This document shows positions 26,417 through 36,100 of a stretch of DNA of 64,000 nt, in pieces; position 1 is the stretch's first letter; each line of letters opens with the position of its first letter. Position numbers and translations under genes: made by a program. Source of the stretch: Pseudanabaena sp. FACHB-2040 (GTDB lineage: Bacteria > Cyanobacteriota > Cyanobacteriia > Phormidesmidales > Phormidesmidaceae). The stretch covers positions 31,493 through 95,492 of the forward strand of contig NZ_JACJQO010000016.1 of NCBI RefSeq assembly GCF_014696715.1, given 5' to 3'. Under the pieces are notes generated by a model that worked only from the letters and a program-made list of their open reading frames with translations, was not told the origin of the DNA and did no database searches.

Positions 26417-28918
26417 CTACCGCAGCTGCAGCATGGACTGGTGCATGAACCAGTCTCGCACCTGATCAAGACTGTCGGCAGCGATCAGTTTGTCTAAGCG
26501 CTCACCCTGGTTGAAGTTACGGGCGATCTCAGCTAGCTGGGTGAGGTGGTCCTGGGTTGAGCGCTGGGCCGGGCTGAGCAGCAGCAGCACCACATGCACC
26601 GTTTTTCCGGCTCGCTCATGGGGCACACCTTGGGGGTGAACACCCAGAAAGAGCTGGGTTTCCTTCAGCCCCTGCACCCGCGCGTGGGAAATAATTACCC
26701 CCGGTAAAATTTCGCTGGCGTAGCCAACATCGTCGTAAACCAAGGATTTGAGAACGGCCCAGTGTTGGGGATCTTCTTTGGGCATGGCTGTCGTGAGCAG
26801 CTCTTCTACGGTTCTTTCATAGGACGAGGTCGTCAGGTTTAGCTTCACCCGCTCCTCAGTCAGAATTTCGGGTAGCCCTCGGGGCTGTAAAGCTCCATAG
26901 TTACGGGCATCTCGCTCGGAGGGATAGAGCACCAAAAAGCTGGCATTTAGATCAGCTAGCGCCTGGGGTAGCTGGGCTAGCTGACGCTCATAGGCCAGAG
27001 TGCGCTCACGGGCACTGACCAGCACCACCAGATCGTTACTGCTAGAGAAGTCCTGCAGCTCTGTGCGCACACCTTGCCAGTTGGGCACCTGAATAAAGCC
27101 AGTCGTGACTTCGATCGCAATGGATTCAAAGTGCTGCCGGAATCGCTCAGGGTCGTCTTGCACCACCAGCACCTGCAGCTGGGTACCGAGTTGGGAGGCT
27201 AGGTGCTTGATCGATCGCACTGTCTCATAAAAGCCCAGGTTGTGATCGACCAGCGGCGGCAGCAGCACCACCAGCCGCTGGAACGTGTTGATCGGGTGAT
27301 TGAGCTTGCACACCCACACCTGTTGGGTAGAGCGCTCTAGCACCTGGTCAATCACAGTGCCAAAGATGCGCTGCTGAGTCGAGCGGGCTCCATTCCAGCC
27401 GATTACAATGTCGCTGACACGCCGCTCAGTGGCCGCATCAATAATGCCTGAAGCGGGGTTGCGGGCCACTCGAGTGACGGGGTTAACCGGGATGTCCATC
27501 TCCGCCGCGTGAACCACCGCGTGAGCGAGCAGCCGCTCGGCTCCTGCAACCTTGCTTTCAGTGTTGTCGGCGTCGGCTTCTTCTGCGATCGCAGTCAGCG
27601 GAAACACCGCCTCCTCAGATTTTTCATCTCGCAGCATGGCCGCCAGGTTGAGCAGCATTTCCGAAGTCGCCGGGTTTGCCAGGGGCACCAGAATGCGCTG
27701 CGGCGCTTGACGCGGTTCGTAGAGCTGTTCTTGCTCTTGCCGGGCCACTTCCTTGCCAAAGCGCTCCACCACCCAAGGACCGAGAACGCAAGTAGCAAAG
27801 ATCATCATCACTACTCCGTTCAAAACATCGTCGCCAATAATGCCCAGCTCATAGCCCACCAAAGTTGCGGCCAGAGTCGCTGCGGCCTCACAAGTAGATA
27901 GGCCAAAGATCAGCCAGCCCTGGGCATTGGAATAGTTATAGATGCGGCGGGTAATGCCGGCTGCAACAAATTTAGTACCAACGTTGGTTGCCAGCATGGT
28001 GCCCATCACCAGCCAGGCGGTAGGACTACTGGCCAACACCGAAACATCGACCAGCAGGCCAATGAAGATCAAAAAGAAGGGAATGATGAAGGTTTCGCCA
28101 AAAAACTGAATCTGGCTCATCAACCGACTGCGCTCAGGAATCAGCCGATTCAGCGTTAGCCCCACCAAAAACGCGCCCAGAATCGCTTCGGTGCCCACGG
28201 CCCGCGCTAGGTAAGCCCCAATAAAGACCACCGCCAGCACAAAGACAAACTCGCTCTTGCCGCCATCACTGACATTGCGAAAAAACCAGCGAACCAAAAT
28301 CGGCAGCAGATAGACCACCGCTGTCACGTAAATCACCATCGACAGCGACAGCGTGACCCAAAACCTGGCATCTAGATCGCCTTGCACCGAGCGGGCTATC
28401 ACCACCAGCACTAGCAGCGCCACCGTATCGGTAAGAATGGTGCCGCCCACGGTCGTTACCACCGCATCGTCTTTGACGATGCCCAGGCGGCTGACAATCG
28501 GGTAGGGCACCAGGGTGTGGGAAGCAAACATGCTGGCGACCAAAATCGAAGCCGCCCAGTCAAATCCCAACAGCCTAAAGATAATGGTGCCCGTTACTTG
28601 GGGAATGGTGAAGGTAATGATGCCAAAGACAAGACTGCGATCGCGGTTTTTACGAAACTGGGTCATATTGATTTCCAGTCCCGCCAAAAACATGATGTAG
28701 AGCAGGCCCACATTGCCTAGCAGCTCAATTGCCTGCCCCCGCTCCAGCACATTGAGCACACTGGTTCCCAGCACCACCCCTGCCACGATCGGACCAATAA
28801 TTCCCGGCAGCCGAAAGCGCTCAAAGAGCAGCGGCGTTACCAGAATAACAACCATGCAAATGCCAAAGATCAAGACTGGATCCTGCACCGGCAGGGGAAG
28901 GCCCAAGATCGACTCCAT
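26417..28918 (-). CDS. CPA2-type cation:proton antiporter with USP-like and PTS EIIA-like domains
   Basis: 833 residues from ATG with AAGGAG upstream. Residues about 10-395 are a Kef/NapA-like antiporter membrane domain (ILVASMFASHTLVPYP, EAILGAFLVGLTLNRLIPE) with some 12 helices. Residues about 405-685 hold tandem universal-stress-protein-like folds (RILVPLANPATSEMLL, ASGIIDAATERRVSDIVIG). Residues about 690-830 resemble a PTS EIIA domain of the fructose/Ntr class, with His745 in GVIISHARV at the position of the phospho-His. The membrane protein probably exchanges Na or K for protons under cytoplasmic control. It lies 38 bases downstream of a stand-alone USP gene, so an operon is likely. Confidence 0.88.
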   Translation of the reverse strand: MESILGLPLPVQDPVLIFGICMVVILVTPLLFERFRLPGIIGPIVAGVVLGTSVLNVLERGQAIELLGNVGLLYIMFLAGLEINMTQFRKNRDRSLVFGIITFTIPQVTGTIIFRLLGFDWAASILVASMFASHTLVPYPIVSRLGIVKDDAVVTTVGGTILTDTVALLVLVVIARSVQGDLDARFWVTLSLSMVIYVTAVVYLLPILVRWFFRNVSDGGKSEFVFVLAVVFIGAYLARAVGTEAILGAFLVGLTLNRLIPERSRLMSQIQFFGETFIIPFFLIFIGLLVDVSVLASSPTAWLVMGTMLATNVGTKFVAAGITRRIYNYSNAQGWLIFGLSTCEAAATLAATLVGYELGIIGDDVLNGVVMMIFATCVLGPWVVERFGKEVARQEQEQLYEPRQAPQRILVPLANPATSEMLLNLAAMLRDEKSEEAVFPLTAIAEEADADNTESKVAGAERLLAHAVVHAAEMDIPVNPVTRVARNPASGIIDAATERRVSDIVIGWNGARSTQQRIFGTVIDQVLERSTQQVWVCKLNHPINTFQRLVVLLPPLVDHNLGFYETVRSIKHLASQLGTQLQVLVVQDDPERFRQHFESIAIEVTTGFIQVPNWQGVRTELQDFSSSNDLVVLVSARERTLAYERQLAQLPQALADLNASFLVLYPSERDARNYGALQPRGLPEILTEERVKLNLTTSSYERTVEELLTTAMPKEDPQHWAVLKSLVYDDVGYASEILPGVIISHARVQGLKETQLFLGVHPQGVPHERAGKTVHVVLLLLSPAQRSTQDHLTQLAEIARNFNQGERLDKLIAADSLDQVRDWFMHQSMLQLR

Positions 28919-28956
28919 GCATCACTCCTTTTGGGTAGACAAACCTAAGAACTGGC

Positions 28957-29559
28957 CTAAGAACCGGCCCAAAGAACGGCATAGTTCCACGTTGAGCGGA
29001 CCAGCCGTTTGTCCCTTGCGGTATCGCACACTTGCGAGACAGTTTGAGCCTCCTGATGAGAGTTCCAAGACTGGGCATCTACCGATGCCTGAACGGCCAT
29101 CACCGAGCAAGGGGCATGGAGCACAACGTGCGTGGTCGTGCTGCCAAAGATATGCTGCTTTAAGCCCGGTTTACCGTTGTGGCCCAGCAAGATTAGGTCT
29201 GTATCCCAATCGCGGGCAAATCGGCAAATCTGACTGCTGGCATCGCCCGTAACACAGGTAATCTCTGCCGCTACCCCTTCAGCCTGGGCCAGCAAAGCCT
29301 GGTCATAAAGCCACTGCCAGGCTGTGTTGACTTCATCTAGGTGCAGTTCTTGCAGGCGCTGCAGACGGCTGGGGCTAGCCAGCCCGACTCCAGCATCTAG
29401 ATAGGTGCCCCAGTTTTCTAAAGTTCTGAGGCCAACGCAATGGATCAGCATCAGCTGGCTGTAGTGCTGCTGGGCCAACGCTAGGGCCTGCTGAAACACA
29501 CGGGCAGAGGCAGGTGAGCGATCGAGGGCCGCCAGAATCCGCTTGAATCTTGGGTTCAT
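28957..29559 (-). CDS. Universal stress protein (UspA family)
   Basis: 200 residues. The start FKRILAALDRSPASARVFQQ and the ATP-binding signature GHNGKPGLKQHIFGSTTTHV (G-2x-G-9x-G-S/T) are intact, so it is probably an ATP-binding USP. About 50 extra residues follow the usual C-terminus and have no recognised feature. It is transcribed ahead of the antiporter, which itself carries USP-like domains, so a joint role in ion or stress homeostasis is likely. Confidence 0.9.
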   Translation of the reverse strand: MNPRFKRILAALDRSPASARVFQQALALAQQHYSQLMLIHCVGLRTLENWGTYLDAGVGLASPSRLQRLQELHLDEVNTAWQWLYDQALLAQAEGVAAEITCVTGDASSQICRFARDWDTDLILLGHNGKPGLKQHIFGSTTTHVVLHAPCSVMAVQASVDAQSWNSHQEAQTVSQVCDTARDKRLVRSTWNYAVLWAGS

Positions 29560-29924
29560 TGAACGTTCTCCAGAGTCGAGGCAGGTACAGTAAGCAAGTC
29601 AATGCGTTACCAGCCAAGGACACTGATGAGTTCAACCAGTTGTAAAAAAGGTGACTCCCAGTCTCCTCTCAATGCCGACGAAGTTAGCTGACGGGCTAGG
29701 ACTGAGAGATGTCCCTCTTGGATACTGGCAGAGCATCTGACGACACCTGACCTTTTTTCCAAGACACGCCCCAAAGAGTGGTTCCTCCGCTTCAACCGCT
29801 TTGAAGTTCTTAAAAACCCGAAACGGCTGAATTAGGCTGACTTACTTGAAACTTAAAGGGGATTATAGCACCGGCTCAAAAAGGGGGGCTCTCTACCGTC
29901 GGGGATAAGTCTGCTGCCCTTGTT
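29560..29924. other. Non-coding gap upstream of the USP gene
   Basis: About 365 bases. A widely spaced inverted pair, AAAAAAGGT at 29644 and ACCTTTTTT at 29750, is present. No gene or known RNA was recognised. Confidence 0.4.
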
Positions 29925-30137
29925 ATGCCTCTGCAGGCATTCATTAAATATCCTTCGAGTAATCCTGAGCCGCCTCACTATCGTCTGCAGCGGCTACGCC
30001 TAATCATTGCGAATGAAGCTGTCGATAAAGCAATCTCTAAATTTGCGGGGTCTAGACTACAAGCAAGGTCGAAACATCTCTTTGGCTCTCCCTGGAAAGC
30101 AATGGCCTTTGGGTTGGTGATTGCGATCGCAGTTTAA
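29925..30137 (+). CDS. Possible small protein, 70 residues
   Basis: A frame from ATG 29925 to TAA 30135-30137. The product is basic, with a hydrophobic C-terminus (KAMAFGLVIAIAV) that could be a membrane anchor. No good Shine-Dalgarno sequence and no family are seen, so it may not be a gene. Confidence 0.3.
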   Translation: MPLQAFIKYPSSNPEPPHYRLQRLRLIIANEAVDKAISKFAGSRLQARSKHLFGSPWKAMAFGLVIAIAV

Positions 30138-30223
30138 GGCTCCAGCATTACCCCCCTGTCATCATTCCGATTATTGTGCTTGGGTAGGGGCAGCACTGCA
30201 TTTGCACAACAATGTAACTACGG

Positions 30224-30814
30224 TTAGACTTGGCGACCAGGTTCTGACCGCTGTCGTAGGCCAAGGCTGTAGCGGGTAGAGCCAACATTCGTCAGAAAAT
30301 GAAAGGGGCGCACCTGGGAGTTGAGAAAGCCGGGGGCCCGCAGAAAGATCACGTTTCCAGGGGTTGTGTCGAGCTGCACCGCGCCTGTTCCCTGGCGGTC
30401 ATCGCAGCGGTAAAACTCGGCCTGCCCACCGAGATTCACCAAAGCAATCAAGTTAATTGCCCAGAGGCTGTCCCGGTGGGGCGTAATACCGAGTTGCCCA
30501 GGGGTGTAGCGCTGCAGCACCGCTGCATTCCAGCAGAAGGGAGTGCTGAAAGGGGTAGTGCCTAATTGGGCCAAGGACTGATCTAAAAGCGCTTGAAAAG
30601 CCTGCTGAAACTCTGCGAACAGACCCGTTGTTGCCTCTAGCTCACAGGAGCCATAGTCTGTTTTGACAATACGATCGCTCGTGCCATAGACCGACCGCTC
30701 CAAGCTGTAGTCGTAACTTGTTGCTGCCCGATGTAGTGCCTGCCTAGCAGATTCTGTCAGCAGGGGAACTGAGACCGCTCCTTCTGCAGCGAGGTCGGTC
30801 AAAATACCCTGCAT
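30224..30814 (-). CDS. 2OG-Fe(II) oxygenase-like protein
   Basis: 196 residues. An HxD-like iron motif is seen in GITPHRDSLWAINL (His112, Asp114). A distal His lies in RPFHFLTNVG near residue 170 and an Arg in RYSLGLRQR near 180, the spacing of the HxD...H...R facial triad and 2-oxoglutarate anchor of double-stranded beta-helix dioxygenases. The family would hydroxylate an unknown substrate using 2OG, oxygen and iron. Assignment rests on motifs alone. It is divergent from bicA and stands alone. Confidence 0.6.
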   Translation of the reverse strand: MQGILTDLAAEGAVSVPLLTESARQALHRAATSYDYSLERSVYGTSDRIVKTDYGSCELEATTGLFAEFQQAFQALLDQSLAQLGTTPFSTPFCWNAAVLQRYTPGQLGITPHRDSLWAINLIALVNLGGQAEFYRCDDRQGTGAVQLDTTPGNVIFLRAPGFLNSQVRPFHFLTNVGSTRYSLGLRQRSEPGRQV

Positions 30815-31278
30815 GTCAAAGGCTGAAATAAAGAACGTATTACCTGCCAGCCCTATACGTTCAGCATATCACTTTGCTATCTGAGCTAGGCTATCTAGCG
30901 AGCAGCCTGGTGAGATAAGACCGGCTTTTAGTTCTAAATAGATTGCGATCGTCCGGGCTTTTCTATCGTTTGGTTTAACGCAGGTTCTAGTTACCCTTTC
31001 TCGCCATCCAAAAGGAACCCCGCTGTATTTTGCGCTTCACTATTGAGTAAGTTGGAAAGTGCTAAGTAGGCGGCCCAAAATAGTTATTTCGAGCACAGCA
31101 CCTAACCCCAAGAAACTAAAAAAAGAGTCCCAGGCACCGGTTGGCAATCTTTTAGACACGCTAAGGTCTTTTATCAAAGCGAATGATCTTTTTAGTTAAG
31201 TGCCGTCTGTAGGGCTAAACTTTAGTGTAATTTGAAAAGCTACAACTAAATTTTTGCAAACCAAATAGGCTACCAGCC

Positions 31279-31320
31279 TTGAAGCATCAGCCCAAGTATG
31301 TACTTGAGCCGATGTTTCAA
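31279..31320 (+). promoter_or_regulatory. First leader hairpin upstream of bicA
   Basis: The arms at 31279-31296 and 31303-31320 (left begins TTGAAGCATCAG, right ends GATGTTTCAA) form an 18-bp stem around the 6-base loop TATGTA. The three non-Watson-Crick positions are all G-U type in RNA. No T tract follows. Confidence 0.65.
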
Positions 31321-31327
31321 CACAGCC

Positions 31328-31367
31328 AGTCCTTGAGCGAGGTGGAAAACTACCTCGCTTAAGGGCT
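31328..31367 (+). promoter_or_regulatory. Second leader hairpin upstream of bicA
   Basis: CCTTGAGCGAGGT (31331-31343) pairs with ACCTCGCTTAAGG (31352-31364) through one G-U pair. AGT/GCT extends the stem to 16 bp around an 8-base loop. It ends 46 bases before the bicA ATG and lies 7 bases after the first hairpin. Confidence 0.65.
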
Positions 31368-31413
31368 AGGTATTCAATTGTTTGACCCCTCGCTCCTAAA
31401 TCTTTGAGCATTC

Positions 31414-33078
31414 ATGGCCATCACTAATCGAATTCGTTTCAATAACCTACAGGGCGATCTTTTTGGCGGCTTAACGGCTGCCATCATCTCTCTACCCCTA
31501 GCTTTAGCCTTCGGGGTGGCCTCCGGAGCCGGGGCCATTGCGGGGCTATATGGAGCCGTTTGCGTTGGCTTCTTCGCAGCTTTGTTTGGCGGCACTCCCA
31601 CGCTGATCTCTGAGCCGACCGGCCCGATGACCGTAGTGATGACGGCCATCATCGCCAGCTTAACGGCGAGCAACCCTGAAAATGGGCTAGCGATGGCTTT
31701 TACCGTGGTCATGCTAGCAGGCGCTTTTCAGATTGTTTTTGGCTTGTTTAAGCTGGGCAAGTACGTCACCTTGATGCCCTACAGCGTCATTTCTGGCTTT
31801 ATGTCAGGCATTGGCGTGATTCTGATCATTTTGCAGATTGCGCCGTTTTTGGGGCAGGCCGCACCTAAGGGCGGCGTTATGGGCACAATAACAGCCTTGC
31901 CCCAGCTGCTCTCTGATATCAACCCGCCTGAGGTGATTTTAGGAGTGTTGACGCTGGCCATCATTTTTTTGATGCCTAAGAAGTTCAAGCGGTGGGTGCC
32001 ACCCCAGCTGGTGGCCCTGATTGTGGGAACGATCGTGTCGCTAGTGGTCTTTCAAGACGCCGATATTCGCCGGATTGGGGAAATTCCGGTGGGGCTGCCG
32101 ACACTGCAAGTACCGACCTTTAGCGCTGGTCAGCTGACCGTGATGTTTGTAGATGCCATCATGCTGGGGCTGTTGGGCTGCATTGATACCCTGCTGACGG
32201 CGGTGATTGCCGATAGCCTTACCCGCACCGAGCATCAGTCTAATAAGGAACTGATTGGCCAAGGCATTGGCAACATGGTCTCTGGGCTGTGTGGTGGATT
32301 GCCTGGAGCAGGGGCAACGATGGGCACCGTAGTTAACATTCAAACCGGGGCGGGGTCGGCGCTATCGGGTTTGTCTCGGGCTTTAATTTTGCTGGTGGTG
32401 GTGTTGGGTGCGGCCCGTCTAACGCAGCCCATTCCCATGGCGGTGCTGGCCGGGATTGCCCTGAAGGTGGGAATTGACATTCTTGATTGGAGCTTTTTGA
32501 AGCGCTCTCACAAGGTATCCGTCAAAGGCTCCATGATCATGTACGGGGTGCTGCTGCTGACAGTCTTTGTTGATCTGATTGTGGCTGTGGGGGTTGGGGT
32601 ATTTATTGCCAATATTCTCACGATTGAGCGGTTGAGTAATCTACAGTCTCAGGAGGTCAAGCTGATTGCCGACCTAGACGATGATGTGCGCTTGAGCGAA
32701 GAGGACCGGCAGCTACTAGATCGGGGCAACGGCCGAGTGCTGCTGTTTTACCTGAGTGGCCCGATGATCTTTGGCCTATCCAAAGCCATTGCCCGCGAAC
32801 ACAACGCCATGAAAGAAGCTGATGCTCTAGTAATGGATCTAACCGACGTGCCTATGATGGGTGTGACCGCTTCTTTGGCTATCGAAAATGCGATCCGAGA
32901 TGCCTACGACAAAGGCCTGAAGATCTTTATGGTGGGGACCAGCCCCAAGATCCAAAGCCGTTTAGAAAGCCTGGGAATTTTTTCGCTAGTTCCACCTGAG
33001 CACGTTTTGAGCGATCGCACCCAAGCCCTGCGGCAGGCCGTTGAGTTGGTTCAGGGAAAGCAGTTTATGGAGGCTTGA
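31414..33078 (+). CDS. bicA: BicA: SulP-family sodium-dependent bicarbonate transporter
   Basis: 554 residues. Nearly every conserved BicA segment is recognisable: GDLFGGLTAAIISLPLALAF, GGTPTLISEPTGPMTVVMTA, DSLTRTEHQSNKELIGQGIG, GAGATMGTVVNIQ and ILDWSFLKRSHKVS. A C-terminal STAS domain (about residues 430-545, RVLLFYLSGPMIFGLSKAIA) follows 14 membrane segments. BicA imports bicarbonate with Na in the plasma membrane as part of the CO2-concentrating mechanism. It appears monocistronic. The two strong hairpins upstream suggest control in the leader. Related SulP transporters carry sulfate, but the sequence follows BicA closely. Confidence 0.95.
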   Translation: MAITNRIRFNNLQGDLFGGLTAAIISLPLALAFGVASGAGAIAGLYGAVCVGFFAALFGGTPTLISEPTGPMTVVMTAIIASLTASNPENGLAMAFTVVMLAGAFQIVFGLFKLGKYVTLMPYSVISGFMSGIGVILIILQIAPFLGQAAPKGGVMGTITALPQLLSDINPPEVILGVLTLAIIFLMPKKFKRWVPPQLVALIVGTIVSLVVFQDADIRRIGEIPVGLPTLQVPTFSAGQLTVMFVDAIMLGLLGCIDTLLTAVIADSLTRTEHQSNKELIGQGIGNMVSGLCGGLPGAGATMGTVVNIQTGAGSALSGLSRALILLVVVLGAARLTQPIPMAVLAGIALKVGIDILDWSFLKRSHKVSVKGSMIMYGVLLLTVFVDLIVAVGVGVFIANILTIERLSNLQSQEVKLIADLDDDVRLSEEDRQLLDRGNGRVLLFYLSGPMIFGLSKAIAREHNAMKEADALVMDLTDVPMMGVTASLAIENAIRDAYDKGLKIFMVGTSPKIQSRLESLGIFSLVPPEHVLSDRTQALRQAVELVQGKQFMEA

Positions 33079-33197
33079 GGAGGCCATCAGGGGATAAAAG
33101 TTTTGAGTTTTGAAGGTTAAGCGCCGAATTAATCAGCGCCGCCAAACTGAGACTCAGCAATTCTCCCCTGCTCTCCCCTTCTGCCCTCGGCCTCTCT

Positions 33198-36100
33198 TTA
33201 GAAATCAATTTTCGCAAACGCCTCAGAAGCCTCACTAGCCCGATTAAGTCTCATCAAAGCAGTTCCCCGACCGTACCAGGCAGCGGTGGCGTTGGGATCT
33301 AGTTCGATGGCTTTGTCGTAGGCTGCGATCGCATCTTCAAACCGGCCCATCCGCAGCAGCACGATACCGCGATTGACCTGGGCCTCGGTGGAGCTGGGGT
33401 CAAGCCGAATGGCTTTATCGAGGTCAGCCAGGGAGTCGTTTAGGCGGCCCAGGCTCCAAAGTGCTCCGGCCCGGTTGATCCAGAGGGAAGCTGTGGCAAG
33501 GTCAAGGTTGAGGCGCAGCACCTCGTCGTAGGCAGCCAATGCCTGGGCGTGTTCTCCAGTGGTGCTGAGGAGCCGCCCCTGGTTAAACCAGGCCGGGGCA
33601 TAGCTTGGGTCTAGCTTGATGGCTTTCTGAGTCGAGGCTAGAGCCTCTTCAGGTTGCTCTAGATGCCAGAGAATAACGGCCCGGTTGTTCAGAGCTGCAG
33701 CAGAGTCAGGCTGTAGCTCTATAGCGCGGTTAGCTGCGGCTAGACCCTCGTCGTACCGCCCCACGCCGCCTAGAGCTTGGGCCTGCTGGTCCCAAATCTG
33801 GCTAGGGGTGAAGCTGCCCCAAACGCCATCTCCCTGCAGCGCCCGATCGATAGCTTCAAGGGCCGGTTCGTGCCGCTGCAAATGGTTGAGGGCGGCGGCC
33901 TGACCCATCAGTGCCCGAGAGGAGTCGGGCTTGATCTGGGCAGCTTGCTGAAAAGCATTGAGCGCATCATCGTAGCGACCCAGGCTCTGCAACACCTGTC
34001 CTTGGTCAGCCCAGAGGTCGGCGTTTTTTGGATCTTGAGCACGGGCTTGGTCAAAAGCTGCGATCGCAGCTTCACCGCGACCCAGCTGTGCCAGTGCCCG
34101 TCCTTGAAGATGCTGCACTTGGGCCGAGGTTACCTTGCCCCAGTTTTGATTGATCGCTGTGGCCTCTTCACAGGCAGCTAGCCCATCTTCATAGCGGCCC
34201 AAGGCCAGCAGGCTACGGCAGCGATCGACCAGCACATCTGAGCGCTTGTCTTGAACCCGCAAAGCCCGAGCATAAGCCCGCAGCGCCTCCTCATGGTGGG
34301 TCTGCTGTGCCAGCACCTGACCCCTGAGGTGCCAGGCATCGGCGGGAGACGCCTGGCCCCACGACCGAGCTGCTGATAGCGCTTGATCACAGGCCTCTAG
34401 CGCAGCTTCTAAGCTGCCCATCTTGAGGAAGGTGCGGCACTGATAGGTCAAGCTTTGAGAGTGGCGCGGCTGTCGGTGCAGCACGTAGCTATAGCTAGCC
34501 AACGCCTCGGTCTGTAAGCCCAAGCCTTCCAGGGCCTGCCCGCGATGGACCCAGATTTCTAGGGCATCGGGCTGTAGGGTGAGGGTGCGATCGCAAGCAG
34601 CTAACGCCTCAGAGAACTGGCCCTTACTCACTAGCGACTGACACAGGTCTGACCAATAGTTCAGATCCTTAACCTCGGGAGTGCTGACCTGCTCCTGGCT
34701 AGATTCTTGCGGGGTTTCAGCAGACTCAGGCTGAGCAGAGGCCGATGCAGCCGCAGTGAGGGTTGTCGAGGGCGCAGGCAAGTCCTGATTACTCGTAGCA
34801 TTTACGGCTGATGTCATAGCTCCCTTTAGATCTGGAACCTGAGACAGCGAGTATTCAGGAGTCGGCTGGGCCGAGGGAGCCGGAACAGCCTCCGGTTTTG
34901 CCTCAGGCACCTGGGCCACAGGGGCTTCAGGCTCAGCCGGAGCGGGTTGCTCGGCCTGTGGCTGAGTCTCTATTTCTGCCATCGGATCGACCTCAACCCA
35001 GCCCCCGTCAGTCTTGCGGCGCACCTCAAAGTGCAGGTGTGGCCCGGTTGAATAGCCCGTAGTGCCCACATGGCCCACTACGGTGCCCCGCTCTACCAAG
35101 TCACCCGCTTGCACCATCACCTCCGACAGGTGAGCATAGAAAGTGTCTAGAGTGCCGTCGTTGTGCTCAATCTGAACTGCCAGCCCGTAGCCGCCATTCC
35201 AGTCAGCCAGTTTAATTCGTCCGCTTAACGCCGCTAGCACAGGAGTGCCTTGGGGCGCGCCAAAGTCTGTGCCTGCGTGAAAGCGACGAGACCCGCTGAT
35301 CGGGTGGGTGCGCCAGCCAAAGGGAGACGTGACCGGAGCCTCTGCCGCCAGCGGAAAGATCATGCTGGTGGGGGCTGGGATGGGGGGCTTGCTGACGTAA
35401 GCCAACGTCTCCGGTGGAGGCGGCATTTCTGGGGTGATACGGGCGGGCGTAGCGGGCACCAGCGCCTCAAGGTTGACTTCTGCCGGGGCCAAAACCGCAG
35501 ACTGAGAAGGCGGCACAACAACGGGAGTGGATGCAGCCAGCTCAACAGGTGCTTCTGGGAGAGCTTCTGAGGGAGCTTCTGAGGGAGCTTCTGAGGGAGC
35601 TTCTGGAGCAGGCGCTGGGGCAGGTTGTGGAGCCACGTCTGGAGTTGCATTCGGTCGAGAAAACAGCCTGAATTGGCGAGGGGCAGGCACTGCCGCCGCT
35701 GCTGTTGCCACCTCGGCAGGGGTCTCCTCTGGGTTCGATGTCGGCGTTGCAGTGGGTATTGCAGGCTCGCTCTGAGCGGCTGTTAGCGGTTGAGGCGGCG
35801 TCCAGGCCTCAATCTTGGCTAAGATCTCGGCCCGCTGATCGGGGGGTAGCAGTTGGGTCATCTGCCGAGCCCGCTCTAGCTGACCCGACTCGGCTAGCTG
35901 CAGGGCCAGATTAGCGGCGGCTGTCGTCAAATAGGGGTGAATCGTTGCCAGATTCTCCTCCTCGGTCGGAGCTGAACTGGTATTGGTCACGGCCGGAGCG
36001 GTCACGACCGGAGCAGGCACAGCTGGAGCGGTTATAGCTGGAGCCGTCACAGCCGGAGCTGTTCTGGAGGAAAGCGGCGGAGCCATACGTGGCAGGGTTG

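Larger units (their letters stand above)
30815..31413. other. Long divergent intergenic region ahead of bicA
   Basis: About 600 bases between the oxygenase-like gene and bicA. The right-hand third holds two strong tandem hairpins, described separately. The left part shows no gene or known RNA. Confidence 0.6.
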
